The notes beneath the pieces were generated by a model. It made no database searches, was not told where the DNA came from, and saw only the letters and a program-made list of their open reading frames with translations. Shown here piece by piece: positions 25,252 through 33,921 of a stretch of DNA of 42,913 nt (position 1 is the first letter of the stretch; each line of letters opens with the position of its first letter). The stretch lies in the NCBI GenBank assembly GCA_021648125.1, contig JAKITK010000024.1, positions 1 through 42,913 of the forward strand, read 5' to 3'. The position numbers and the translations under genes are program-made. This DNA comes from Lysobacterales bacterium. GTDB lineage: Bacteria > Pseudomonadota > Gammaproteobacteria > Xanthomonadales > SZUA-36.

Positions 25252-28200
25252 TTAAAACTTACCGTAATAACCTTCTTTAAGGGCATCAAAAAGATTCGCT
25301 GCTGTGTGAATTTCGCCATCATAATCAATTTCTTCGTTACCTTTAACCTCAACGATCTGGCCGTCATCAAGCACAAAGCGGTAAATGGTTTTTTCCAAAT
25401 CTTCTTCTTTAACCAGCACGCCCTGGAAGGCCTCCGGGTTAAAGCGGAAGGTGGTACAGCCTTTCAGACCTTTTTTCCAAGCATACATATAGATATCCTT
25501 GAAGTCTTCATAGGGATAGTCCGTAGGTACATTGGCAGTTTTGGAAATTGAAGAATCTATCCAGATTTGCGCCGCCGCCTGGACATCAACATGCTCACAG
25601 GGAGCCACCGAGTCTGCGGTAATAAAATAGTCCGGCAATTTTTCTTCGACCTTATCTGAATTCGGCATAGCTTGCGCATTAATATACTCACGGTAGGCTA
25701 GCAACTCATAGCTGTAAACTTCGACTTTCTCTTTGCTCTTACGACCCTCGCGAATAACATTACGCGAATAGTGATGGGCAAAGCTAGGCTCGATACCGTT
25801 AGATACATTATTGCCCAGCGACAAGGAGATAGTTCCGGTGGGTGCGATGGATGTATGGTGAGTCCAGCGCGCACCTTCTTCAGCTAATGCTGCTACCAGT
25901 TCGGGACGGAACTTAGCGATTTTTTGCATATAGCGACTGTATTTTGCGAACAATACTTTACCTGCAACTTTATCCCCGAGCTTATATCCATCAGCGATCA
26001 TTTCTGGTCGTTGCCGGAGCATTTTTTGGGTAACTTCAAAAACCTCGTTCATGATGGGGGCCGGGCCTTTTTCGCGACTGAGTTCGAGTGCTTCTTCCCA
26101 GCCTGCCAATGCCATCTCCCGTGAAACTTTCTCGGTAAACTCGAGAGACTCCGGCGAACCGTATTTCATCTGCTGCATGGTGAGGCTTGAACCCAGGCCT
26201 AAAAAGCCCATACCATGACGCCGCTTGCGTTCTATTTCAGCCCGTTGTTGTGCCAATGGCAGACCGTTAATATCCACTACATTATCGAGCATGCGGGAGA
26301 ATATTTTTACTGTTTTATGGTAATCATCCCAATTGAAACTGGCCTCTTCTGTGAAAGGCTTTTCAACATAACGAGTGAGGTTGATGGAACCCAGCAAACA
26401 AGCCCCGTAAGGAGGCAGCGGTTGCTCTCCACAGTTATGCGCGTGCAAGCCGTTAGCATCGAATGTATTTATACCCGGCACCTGAACATCATAAACATCC
26501 TCAACACCGGCAGCTTTAACTGAAACCACTCGGGCAACAAAACGCTCACGGTTCAAGTCACGCTGATAACTTTCAAGTAACTGCTCCAGACGCGCCTGTT
26601 TGCGCACATCAGCAAAGCCGATTAACTGCTTAAATTGGCGGATAGATTCACCAGAAATTATCAACTCGTGGTTCGCCTTGCATTGATACTCTTGCTTGCC
26701 GCCACGACCGTCCGGCAACAACCGCTTGCCGGCTTCACGGCGATTGCGATACACGGTTGAGGCAATTCCCAGACGCAGTAACATTCTCTGCACTGCTTGC
26801 AAATCCTGTAAATGGGATTGCGACAAGCGTACGCTAACACCTTTTTTCTGAGTGCCCTGAACCGAGCCATCCGCATCAAAAAACCCGCGCAAGAAACCTC
26901 GATAAAATTCACTCGAAGCACTCTCGACAGGTGCAGTTATATGCTTATTACCCGGACTGAAACCCAAGGTGTCAGCAAGCCCGCCAATAGCCGCAGTAGA
27001 CAGGCGGTATTCACTACGCCCACTTACTGCTTGCCAGCCATTGAAATCACTACGATGTGGCAGCGTTTTTACAGCGGCTAAGGCCTCGGTCATAACACTT
27101 TGTGTACCCGCATCAATCCCGCCAGCATCACCATTTACAGTCATTGCCTGCGACCACACGCTGAGTATGGTCTTATCAGTTTTAACTGTACCATCACCTA
27201 ATAACAAACCCATTAAATAACCTTGGTCACGGTTGTAACTACCCAGCCATGAAGCTTGTTGGCGATGGTCATTTAATAAAACCCGGTCACCTGCAATAAG
27301 TTCACTGGCAGCGCACCATTCGGTTTCGGTGCTATAACGAGTAAATTTTGACACCCGGCGCAGACGGTGATCTGCGGTAAGTTTAAGGCTATACCCTTCT
27401 GTTGTTTCCAGCCTGAGAACAGGTTTGTTAGCGGTGCGAAAAAAGCCCTGCTCACCACTCTTATGAGATATACCATCGACCAGTGCAGTGAAACTTGTGC
27501 CAATCAGATCAGCCACCTGTTTTGGTCCAGTATCCGTCTGCACCCAGGTATCCGCTGTTACGCACGGATTGGTGGCTCGAATATTTTCACAAAACCAATT
27601 GTTATTAGTATCATTAATGCTGTCGATAAGGATAAAACCAGGCTCGGCAAAATCATAAGTTGAGGCCATGATCATATCCCACAAACGACGCGATGGGATT
27701 TGTTTGTAAATCTTACAGGCGACTTCTCCAACTTCATTAGTGATATAGCCTTCAGTGGTAGGCCAGTCGCGCCAAATCACTTGTTCAGCATCAGCAAGCT
27801 CGATATCATCAGCATCCTTCTTACTAATAGGAAATGCCAGCGGCCAGTTTTGCTCACTTTCGACGGCTTGCATAAATTCGTTGGTAATAAGCAGAGAACA
27901 GTTAAACTGCCGCAAACGGCCAGCTTCTCTTTTCGCGCGCACAAACTCCATAACATCGGGGTGACCGACCTCAAAAGTTGCCATTTGCGCGCCCCGGCGA
28001 CCGCCGGCTGAGGAGACCGTGAAACACATTTTATCGTAGATATCCATAAACGACAGCGGGCCGGAAGTATGCGCACCAGCTCCGGATACATAAGCACCTT
28101 TTGGACGCAGAGTAGAAAACTCATAACCAATACCGCAGCCGGCCTTTAGGGTAAGTCCGGCTTCGTGGACTTTATCTAAAATACCGTGCATTGAATCCTC

Positions 28201-28530
28201 AACAATACCGGAAACAGTACAATTGATCGTAGAGGTTGCAGGTTTGTGTTCCTGAGCGCCGGCATTTGAGGTAATTCTGCCGGCAGGAATTGCGCCCCGT
28301 CGCAGTGCCCATAAGAATTCTTGGTACCAGTGCTCGCGCTTTTCCTGGTCCAGTTCCACCTCTGATAATGCCCGCGCTACACGAATAAAAGTATCGTCAA
28401 TTGACTCATCAACCGCGTTACCGTTTTTATCTTTCAGGCGATATTTTTTATCCCATATATCCAGTGATGCCGATTGTAAAGGTAGTATTTTATTTTCTGT
28501 ATTCATAACTTCTAGCTGAACGCTGCCCAT
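25252..28530 (-). CDS. nrdJa: Class II ribonucleotide reductase NrdJa, interrupted by an intein
   Basis: 1092 residues as encoded, 715 after removal of a 377-residue intein. B12-dependent reduction of ribonucleotides. Extein motifs include PAGRITSNAGAQ near 82, STINCTVSG (Cys104, a redox cysteine candidate), GCGIGYEFSTLRPKG near 131, FNCSLLI near 209, CGEQPLPPYGACLLGSINL right after the intein, and TSIAPTGTISL in the C-terminal part. NPCGE is the thiyl-radical cysteine site of class II enzymes, so the first residue after the intein is the catalytic Cys323 of the spliced protein. Start ATG 28530 has CAGGGAC upstream; an in-frame ATG at 28506 is weaker. Tandem NrdR boxes lie 82-130 bp upstream. 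NrdJb follows. Confidence 0.95.
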   Translation of the reverse strand: MGSVQLEVMNTENKILPLQSASLDIWDKKYRLKDKNGNAVDESIDDTFIRVARALSEVELDQEKREHWYQEFLWALRRGAIPAGRITSNAGAQEHKPATSTINCTVSGIVEDSMHGILDKVHEAGLTLKAGCGIGYEFSTLRPKGAYVSGAGAHTSGPLSFMDIYDKMCFTVSSAGGRRGAQMATFEVGHPDVMEFVRAKREAGRLRQFNCSLLITNEFMQAVESEQNWPLAFPISKKDADDIELADAEQVIWRDWPTTEGYITNEVGEVACKIYKQIPSRRLWDMIMASTYDFAEPGFILIDSINDTNNNWFCENIRATNPCVTADTWVQTDTGPKQVADLIGTSFTALVDGISHKSGEQGFFRTANKPVLRLETTEGYSLKLTADHRLRRVSKFTRYSTETEWCAASELIAGDRVLLNDHRQQASWLGSYNRDQGYLMGLLLGDGTVKTDKTILSVWSQAMTVNGDAGGIDAGTQSVMTEALAAVKTLPHRSDFNGWQAVSGRSEYRLSTAAIGGLADTLGFSPGNKHITAPVESASSEFYRGFLRGFFDADGSVQGTQKKGVSVRLSQSHLQDLQAVQRMLLRLGIASTVYRNRREAGKRLLPDGRGGKQEYQCKANHELIISGESIRQFKQLIGFADVRKQARLEQLLESYQRDLNRERFVARVVSVKAAGVEDVYDVQVPGINTFDANGLHAHNCGEQPLPPYGACLLGSINLTRYVEKPFTEEASFNWDDYHKTVKIFSRMLDNVVDINGLPLAQQRAEIERKRRHGMGFLGLGSSLTMQQMKYGSPESLEFTEKVSREMALAGWEEALELSREKGPAPIMNEVFEVTQKMLRQRPEMIADGYKLGDKVAGKVLFAKYSRYMQKIAKFRPELVAALAEEGARWTHHTSIAPTGTISLSLGNNVSNGIEPSFAHHYSRNVIREGRKSKEKVEVYSYELLAYREYINAQAMPNSDKVEEKLPDYFITADSVAPCEHVDVQAAAQIWIDSSISKTANVPTDYPYEDFKDIYMYAWKKGLKGCTTFRFNPEAFQGVLVKEEDLEKTIYRFVLDDGQIVEVKGNEEIDYDGEIHTAANLFDALKEGYYGKF
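26434..27564 (-). mobile_element. Intein with LAGLIDADG homing endonuclease in nrdJa
   Basis: 377 residues, from CVTADTWV (after extein ATNP) to LHAHN, followed by extein Cys (codon 26433-26431). Splicing motifs: N-terminal Cys1; block B TADHRLRR at 63-70 (T-x2-H); block F/G VYDVQVPGINTF near 357-368; terminal HN; and +1 Cys. The endonuclease domain has two LAGLIDADG-type helices, YLMGLLLGDGT near 116-126 and FYRGFLRGFFDADGS near 220-234, both with the acidic residue kept. All residues for splicing and DNA cutting appear present. The reading frame is continuous with the extein. Confidence 0.95.
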
Positions 28531-28612
28531 TTTTATGTCCCTGTCTTTATTGTATTTAATTGATTATTTTTATTGTTTCTGCATTATTCTGCGAATTTTA
28601 ATTTATGCTCTG

Positions 28613-28660
28613 ACACAACAGATTGTGATAATTAGCCTGCAAAAACACAAGATATTGTGT
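28613..28660. promoter_or_regulatory. Tandem NrdR boxes
   Basis: Two copies close to the NrdR-box consensus: ACACAACAGATTGTGA at 28613-28628 and ACACAAGATATTGTGT at 28645-28660. They are spaced 32 bp start to start, about three helix turns, which is the usual arrangement for NrdR pairs. They lie 82-130 bp upstream of the nrdJa start on the minus strand. NrdR represses ribonucleotide reductase operons in response to dATP/ATP. The rest of 28531-28912 is AT-rich with no further gene; it must hold the divergent promoters. Confidence 0.85.
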
Positions 28661-28912
28661 TTAGACTGATAACGATACGCCTCTAGCCTGCTGCTGTCAA
28701 CGCTAGAAAGAATCAATAACTTAGCGAAATTCTCTTTCATCCTTTTGTTTTTCATGCTGTTTTTTTCTTGTTAGTGGCACTATCGCTGTAAAAATAATGC
28801 AAAATTTTTGTAACCATTTCAGAACCGCTGTCGTCTTCAATTTGTACCCCCTGAAATTAAACTATAGGGTGCTGCATCATTCACTAACTAATATCTACTT
28901 GAGAGATCAAAA

Positions 28913-29455
28913 ATGACAAACAAAATATTTCGAAATAGCCTAATTGCTGGCCTACTTATGAGCTTCAGCCTGAGTGTTTCTGCTGAAGAAACTTTAATGA
29001 CCGAAATCAACGGAGATGATCTGGAAGTACACCAAACTGATCTCTCGCATCTGGCGACTGGCGAATCTGAAATTATCTATACTGAAAGTGGCAAAGAGCT
29101 GACTCTGACTCGCACTGAAGATGGAGTGGAAGTTTTGGTTGATGGAGAAAAAGTCAACACGGGGCTGCATATGGCCGAAGCCGAGTGTAAGTTTGAAGTC
29201 CTCATCGAGACCGACTGTGATGATTGTGAGATGGAAACACATGAGTTACTAGCACTTGCAAGCCTAGATGCTGATGATATAAATTGCATGGACGGAAATA
29301 CTGCAACAGAAACATCCTGGGTATCTGCAGATGGCAGCCAGCGTATGTTTAAACGCAGCAGCTTATCCAGCAATGGCAAACTCAGCGCAGATGAAGGCGA
29401 AGTACAGGTGATTATGATTCATAAAGAAATGAGACATACTTCTGAAGAAAATTAA
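28913..29455 (+). CDS. Secreted acidic protein of unknown function
   Basis: 180 residues, not recognised. The signal peptide is 1-24 (NSLIAGLLMSFSLSVSAEE). The mature protein is strongly acidic, with short repeated beta-like stretches and a close cysteine cluster (ETDCDDCEME) near 99-108 plus two further cysteines, which may form disulfides or bind metal. GAGAG lies upstream of the ATG. It stands alone, divergent from nrdJa across 382 bp, with a hairpin after its stop. Confidence 0.75.
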   Translation: MTNKIFRNSLIAGLLMSFSLSVSAEETLMTEINGDDLEVHQTDLSHLATGESEIIYTESGKELTLTRTEDGVEVLVDGEKVNTGLHMAEAECKFEVLIETDCDDCEMETHELLALASLDADDINCMDGNTATETSWVSADGSQRMFKRSSLSSNGKLSADEGEVQVIMIHKEMRHTSEEN

Positions 29456-29463
29456 GATACTTT

Positions 29464-29481
29464 CCCGGCCTCTGAGCCGGG
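29464..29481 (+). terminator. GC-rich hairpin after the secreted-protein gene
   Basis: CCCGGC and GCCGGG with a 6-base loop lie 9 bases after the stop codon. Only a weak T-rich tail follows (ATCTCATT), so termination would depend on the stem. A larger repeat element follows at 29516. Confidence 0.55.
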
Positions 29482-29515
29482 ATCTCATTGAGGCCCGAGC
29501 AATTGTTAGGAGATA

Positions 29516-29579
29516 CCGGGTGATGTGCAAGAAGCACAAAGCTCGTGAGAACACAAGGATGTGCGTAATGACCACCCGG
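29516..29579. repeat. Nested palindrome related to the 94-bp array core
   Basis: Outer arms CCGGGTG (29516-29522) and CACCCGG (29573-29579) enclose two inner hairpins: GTGC/GCAC, and CACA/TGTG around loop AGGA (29552-29563). The second contains GAACACAAGGATGTGCG, almost the same as the core of the 94-bp repeats at 1-659. Eight Ts begin at 29591, so it may also act as a terminator. Confidence 0.65.
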
Positions 29580-29675
29580 CATGACAGATCTTTTTTTTGC
29601 ACCGGTAAATAAAAACCATCTTCCCGATCTGTAATCAGAGGTTTTGATATGCGCAGAATACCGCTATGATAGCGC

Positions 29676-30146
29676 ATGCTACATATTATTCTCTATCAGC
29701 CTGAAATCCCACCAAATACCGGTAATATAATCCGTCTGTGCGCTAACACTGGCGCTAAGCTGCACCTGATTCACCCGCTGGGGTTTAATCTTAGTGATAA
29801 ACAAATGCGCCGAGCCGGCCTGGACTACCACGAATTTGCCAGCATTGAAGAATATTCAGACTGGGAGGATTTTCGCCAACGCCAGCCTGGAATGCGGTTG
29901 ATGGCTTTTTCTACCCACGGAAAACGCAGACATACTGAGATTCAATTTGCCGATGGTGACGGTTTATTATTCGGGCCGGAAACCCGCGGACTGCCTGAAA
30001 CTATTCGAGACTCAGCAGGAATTGAAGTTGTACGCCTACCGATGGTTGCTGGCAGCCGCAGCCTGAATTTATCCAATACGGTGGCGGTGGCACTTTATGA
30101 AGCCTGGCGACAATTGGACTTTCAGGAATACCCCGCCGAAGATTAA
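29676..30146 (+). CDS. trmL: tRNA (cytidine/uridine-34 2'-O)-methyltransferase
   Basis: 156 residues, the standard length of the SPOUT enzyme TrmL (YibK), which methylates the wobble ribose of tRNA(Leu) isoacceptors. Motifs: LYQPEIPPNTGNIIRLCANT near 6-25, LLFGPETRGLP near 96-106 and the trefoil-knot region RLPMVAGSRSLNLSNTVAVA near 123-142. No ribosome-binding site is visible before the ATG; instead a perfect 5-bp hairpin (CGCTA/TAGCG, 29662-29674) ends 1 base before it. Its stop overlaps that of gpsA on the other strand. Confidence 0.95.
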   Translation: MLHIILYQPEIPPNTGNIIRLCANTGAKLHLIHPLGFNLSDKQMRRAGLDYHEFASIEEYSDWEDFRQRQPGMRLMAFSTHGKRRHTEIQFADGDGLLFGPETRGLPETIRDSAGIEVVRLPMVAGSRSLNLSNTVAVALYEAWRQLDFQEYPAED

Positions 30147-31150
30147 ATACTTTCAGCCTTGGGTTCGCGGGAGAGTAACATTTTCAAGCCTTTCTCGGGA
30201 GCAAGGCCTTTGTGGATTATCGAAAATACCACTTCTGAAATTGGCATCTCTACTTTGTGCTGTTGAGCCTGACGGTGGACTTCCTCTGCGGTATTGACCC
30301 CCTCAACCACCTGCCCGATTTCCACCAGTGCTTTCTCAGCGCTATCGCCACGACCCAGAGCGAGTCCAAAACGGCGGTTTCGTGATTGGTCACCGGTGCA
30401 AGTAAGCACTAGGTCACCCATGCCTGCGAGCCCCACTAAAGTTTCTTTTTGTGCACCCATAGCAGCACCCAGGCGCATCATTTCCACCAGCCCCCGGGTC
30501 ACCAGTGCGGCACGGGCATTATCACCCAAACCCATGCCATCGGCGATACCAGTGGCTACTGCCAGCACATTTTTGACCGCGCCACCTAACTCCGCGCCAA
30601 CCAGATCATCAGAAGTATAGGTACGAAACGCACCATGATGCAACGCGGCCGCAAAGCGTTGGTTAAATTGCGGGTCTGTGCCCGCAACCGTAACTGCTGT
30701 GGGCATATTGCGTGCGACTTCCATCGCAAATGAAGGGCCCGTGACCAACGCCAGCGGTGTATCGGCAGGCAACATATCGCGTGCCACTTCATGCAATAAG
30801 CGGGCACTGCCCGGCTCAAAGCCTTTACTGGCCCAGGCCAGACCACGACTGACATCCAGATATTTAATTGATTGTGCCAGCACTGATCCAAAACCATGGC
30901 TCGGGGCGGCGATCAGTAGGTGATCGATATCCTCCAGCGCTGTTGCCAAGGATGGAACAGCGACCAAATTTTCGGGTAAGTCGACCCCGGGGAGAAAACG
31001 CTGATTGCGCCCGCTCGCCTTGATTTCTTCTATATGGCTGCTATCCCTACCCCATAACCTGACCTGCTGACCGGCTCTGGCCAACTGAATGGCCAATGCG
31101 GTTCCCCAGGAACCGGCACCGGCTACCGCAAAAATTAGTGGTTTAGTCAT
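30143..31150 (-). CDS. gpsA: Glycerol-3-phosphate dehydrogenase [NAD(P)+]
   Basis: 335 residues. It makes sn-glycerol-3-phosphate for phospholipid synthesis. The NAD-binding loop is AVAGAGSWGTALA near 8-20; also ASKGFEPGS, VTGPSFAMEVA, the catalytic lysine region GGAVKNVLAVATGIADG, and GLAGMGDLVLTCTGDQSRNR. The ATG at 31150 was chosen because the upstream in-frame stretch runs into secB and has no similarity. It lies 16 bp after the secB stop, so the two form an operon, an order common in gammaproteobacteria. Confidence 0.97.
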   Translation of the reverse strand: MTKPLIFAVAGAGSWGTALAIQLARAGQQVRLWGRDSSHIEEIKASGRNQRFLPGVDLPENLVAVPSLATALEDIDHLLIAAPSHGFGSVLAQSIKYLDVSRGLAWASKGFEPGSARLLHEVARDMLPADTPLALVTGPSFAMEVARNMPTAVTVAGTDPQFNQRFAAALHHGAFRTYTSDDLVGAELGGAVKNVLAVATGIADGMGLGDNARAALVTRGLVEMMRLGAAMGAQKETLVGLAGMGDLVLTCTGDQSRNRRFGLALGRGDSAEKALVEIGQVVEGVNTAEEVHRQAQQHKVEMPISEVVFSIIHKGLAPEKGLKMLLSREPKAESI

Positions 31151-31166
31151 AAAGGTTATGGTGCTT

Positions 31167-31694
31167 TTATGCTTCGCCTTCAGGTGTTGCCTTGGCCGTA
31201 GCTTCCGCTTGGGCCTGCTGCATACGCTGCCCGTAGAGTGCATCAAAGTTAATCGGCTGCAATACCAATGGTGGGAAACCACCGTCTGTCACCAGAGTGG
31301 AGATCATGGCGCGGGCATAAGGGAATAAAGTTGTCGGACACAGGGTGTTCATAGCAGCGTGGTGGCTTTGCTCATTAAAGCCTGAAATCTGGAAAATACC
31401 CGCCTGTACAACTTCGGCCAGATAGGCTGTTTTTTCACCTACAGTTGCGGTTACCGTAATTGTCAGGGTCACTTCAAACAGGTCATCACCCATTTCATCT
31501 ACCCGCTGACCGAGGTTGAGCTTGACATCAGTTTGTCCTTGCTCAGTAAAAATTGTCGGTGCGTTAGGAACTTCAAAGGAAACATCCTTCGCGTAAAGCT
31601 TCTGTACGGCAAACTGCATGCCTTCAGGACTCGGCTGTCCTTCTACTGTCGCTGCCTGTGTTTTTTCTTCTGCCTGTGTTTTTTTTTCTGCCAT
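31167..31694 (-). CDS. secB: Protein-export chaperone SecB
   Basis: 175 residues. SecB holds presecretory proteins unfolded and hands them to SecA. Characteristic stretches are FAVQKLYAKDVSFEVPNAP, the EVTLTITVTA strand, YLAEVVQAGIF and the conserved LCPTTLFPYARAMISTLVTD with GGFPPLVLQPINFDALY. An AGAGAG site precedes the ATG. It has a longer charged N-terminal lead (about 25 residues) than the E. coli protein. gpsA follows by 16 bp. Confidence 0.97.
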   Translation of the reverse strand: MAEKKTQAEEKTQAATVEGQPSPEGMQFAVQKLYAKDVSFEVPNAPTIFTEQGQTDVKLNLGQRVDEMGDDLFEVTLTITVTATVGEKTAYLAEVVQAGIFQISGFNEQSHHAAMNTLCPTTLFPYARAMISTLVTDGGFPPLVLQPINFDALYGQRMQQAQAEATAKATPEGEA

Positions 31695-31784
31695 GATATT
31701 TCTCTCTGGAGTTGTAATTATCTGATCTTAATCAGATTAATAAGATGCTAAAGCTAATAAATTAATTCTTCAATGACCAAGCCG

Positions 31785-32210
31785 TTAAGAATTCTTAACC
31801 GGAAGGTGGTCACTGAGCCACTGAGTCATACCGCCGCGCAGCAGTGAAACACTGGAATAGCCCTGTTTCACCAAACTTGATGCAGCAGTTTGAGCCATTG
31901 TCCCGGACTTGCACACCACTATAATGGGGCGATCTTTGAGTTTTTCAATATCCTTACCCGGATTTTTTAATTGCGCCAAGGGTAAGTGCCATGCACCGGC
32001 AATATGTGCTTTACGATAAACATCGGCGTTAGATACATCTACAACGGCCGCATTGTCATTGTTGATAAGGCTTACCGCATCATGTGTTGAGATGGTATTA
32101 AAGCCCTGGTTAGCACGGCTGACCTCGGTATAGATCAGCATTAACAGGGTGCCGACAAACGCCGTGACCATTAACATGTGATTGCCTGCAAATTCAATTA
32201 ACTGGCCCAT
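31785..32210 (-). CDS. Membrane-anchored rhodanese-like protein
   Basis: 141 residues. An N-terminal membrane segment (MLMVTAFVGTLLMLIY) is followed by a rhodanese domain (about 38-138) with the active-site cysteine loop VVCKSGTMAQTAA near 97-109. This is the YibN type found between secB and gpmI in many gammaproteobacteria. A glutaredoxin gene (grxC) usually lies between it and secB; here only 90 bp separate them and no such gene exists. Sulfurtransferase activity is plausible; the physiological role of this family is unsettled. Confidence 0.88.
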   Translation of the reverse strand: MGQLIEFAGNHMLMVTAFVGTLLMLIYTEVSRANQGFNTISTHDAVSLINNDNAAVVDVSNADVYRKAHIAGAWHLPLAQLKNPGKDIEKLKDRPIIVVCKSGTMAQTAASSLVKQGYSSVSLLRGGMTQWLSDHLPVKNS

Positions 32211-32364
32211 AAAAAATACCTAATGAATACCTAATGAAAAATTATCCGTATATTATACGCAAATCTGAAGCGCTAGGGAGCCTCAGCGTATTTGAATGGT
32301 AATTATGCGATAATTTCAACTCAAGCTTATACTAATCACTATTTTGACCAAGCTAGGCAATAAA

Positions 32365-33921
32365 ATGCAATCACAGAAAGAACTCAATACCCATACTCGA
32401 CACACCCGTCCAAAACCCCTGATGCTGCTTATACTCGATGGCTGGGGCCATCGCGAAGCGGCTGCCGACAACGCCATCAGCAATGCTAATATCCCAAACT
32501 GGGACCGGCTCAGGGACAGCGGCGCGCACACGCTGCTGGAAACCTCGGGAGTGGCGGTGGGTCTGCCCGATGGGCAGATGGGAAATTCCGAAGTTGGGCA
32601 CATGAATATCGGTGCCGGGCGGATTGTATTTCAGGATTTCACCCGAATTGAACAAGCGATTGCCAGTGGTGAATTTACCACCAACCCTGCGCTATGCTCG
32701 GCGATCGACAAGGCAAAAGAAAAAACCGTGCATATCATGGGACTGTTATCCCCCGGTGGTGTCCATAGTCACGAACGACAAATGTTCGCCTGTATTCGTC
32801 TGGCACAGGCTCGTGGTGCTAAAAAAATTGTAATACATGCTTTTCTTGATGGCCGCGATACCCCGCCACGCAGCGCCCTGGATTCGATTAATAAACTTGA
32901 AGCCTTACTTGCCGACATACCTTCTGCACAAATTGGCAGTCTATGCGGTCGCTATTATGCAATGGACCGGGATCAACGCTGGGATCGGGTACAACGAGCC
33001 TGGGATATGCTGGTTAACGCCGCCGCGCCTTTTCACTATAAAAATGCAAGCCAAGCACTGGCAGCCGCCTATGCGAGAGTTGAAAATGATGAATTTGTAC
33101 AGCCTAGTTTAATTGGCAGTAGCCCGGCTATTGCTTCGGGTGACAGTGTTATTTTTATTAATTTTCGTGCCGACCGGGCACGCGAGCTAACCCGGGCATT
33201 TGTAGAGCCGGAGTTTTCAGGTTTCAATCGGCAAGCCCCAAAACTCGCCAGCTTTGTCAGCATGACCGAGTACCTTGAAGGACTGCCAACCGAGATAGCC
33301 TTTCCATCGGTCGAGTTGCAACAGGTCTTTGGTGAGGTGTTGGAAGCCCATGGAATGCGACAATTGCGCGCTGCCGAAACCGAAAAATATACGCATGTTA
33401 CTTTTTTCTTTAATGGCGGTTCAGAGGCGGCGTTTAAAGGCGAAGATCGAAAGCTGATTCCCTCACCAAAAGTTGCCACCTATGATCTGCAACCCGAAAT
33501 GAACGCCCCATTGTTACAGCAAGCCCTTGTAGATGCCATTCACTCTGACCAATACGATGTCATTATCGCCAATGTCGCCAACCCTGATATGGTGGGTCAC
33601 AGTGGCAAGCTGGATGCTGCAATTTGTGCGGTAGAAGCCGTTGATGTGCTGCTGGGCGCAGTTGCCACAGCGATAGACGCTGTTGGTGGCGCGCTGCTAA
33701 TTACCGCCGACCACGGCAATGTGGAACAGATGAGTGACCCGCTAACAGGTCAACCGCATACCGCACACACCACCAACCCGGTACCTTTGCTCTACCCTGG
33801 CAGCAGCAAGAAACTCCAGAGCGGCAGCCTGCGTGACCTTGCGCCAACTATGCTCGGTCTACTTGGGCTTCCTACCCCTAAAGAAATGACCGGGCGTGAC
33901 TTGTTGGATGTTAATGACTAG
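32365..33921 (+). CDS. gpmI: 2,3-bisphosphoglycerate-independent phosphoglycerate mutase
   Basis: 518 residues, full length. It interconverts 3- and 2-phosphoglycerate through a phosphoserine and two Mn ions. Motifs: LLILDGWGHRE near 21, MGNSEVGHMNIGAGR near 73 (catalytic Ser), FLDGRDTPP, GRYYAMDRDQRWDR, FINFRADRARELTRA, NPDMVGHSGK and ITADHGNVEQM. Start ATG 32365 has AGG upstream; a TTG at 32344 is less likely. It overlaps envC by 8 bp and is divergent from the rhodanese gene. Confidence 0.97.
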   Translation: MQSQKELNTHTRHTRPKPLMLLILDGWGHREAAADNAISNANIPNWDRLRDSGAHTLLETSGVAVGLPDGQMGNSEVGHMNIGAGRIVFQDFTRIEQAIASGEFTTNPALCSAIDKAKEKTVHIMGLLSPGGVHSHERQMFACIRLAQARGAKKIVIHAFLDGRDTPPRSALDSINKLEALLADIPSAQIGSLCGRYYAMDRDQRWDRVQRAWDMLVNAAAPFHYKNASQALAAAYARVENDEFVQPSLIGSSPAIASGDSVIFINFRADRARELTRAFVEPEFSGFNRQAPKLASFVSMTEYLEGLPTEIAFPSVELQQVFGEVLEAHGMRQLRAAETEKYTHVTFFFNGGSEAAFKGEDRKLIPSPKVATYDLQPEMNAPLLQQALVDAIHSDQYDVIIANVANPDMVGHSGKLDAAICAVEAVDVLLGAVATAIDAVGGALLITADHGNVEQMSDPLTGQPHTAHTTNPVPLLYPGSSKKLQSGSLRDLAPTMLGLLGLPTPKEMTGRDLLDVND

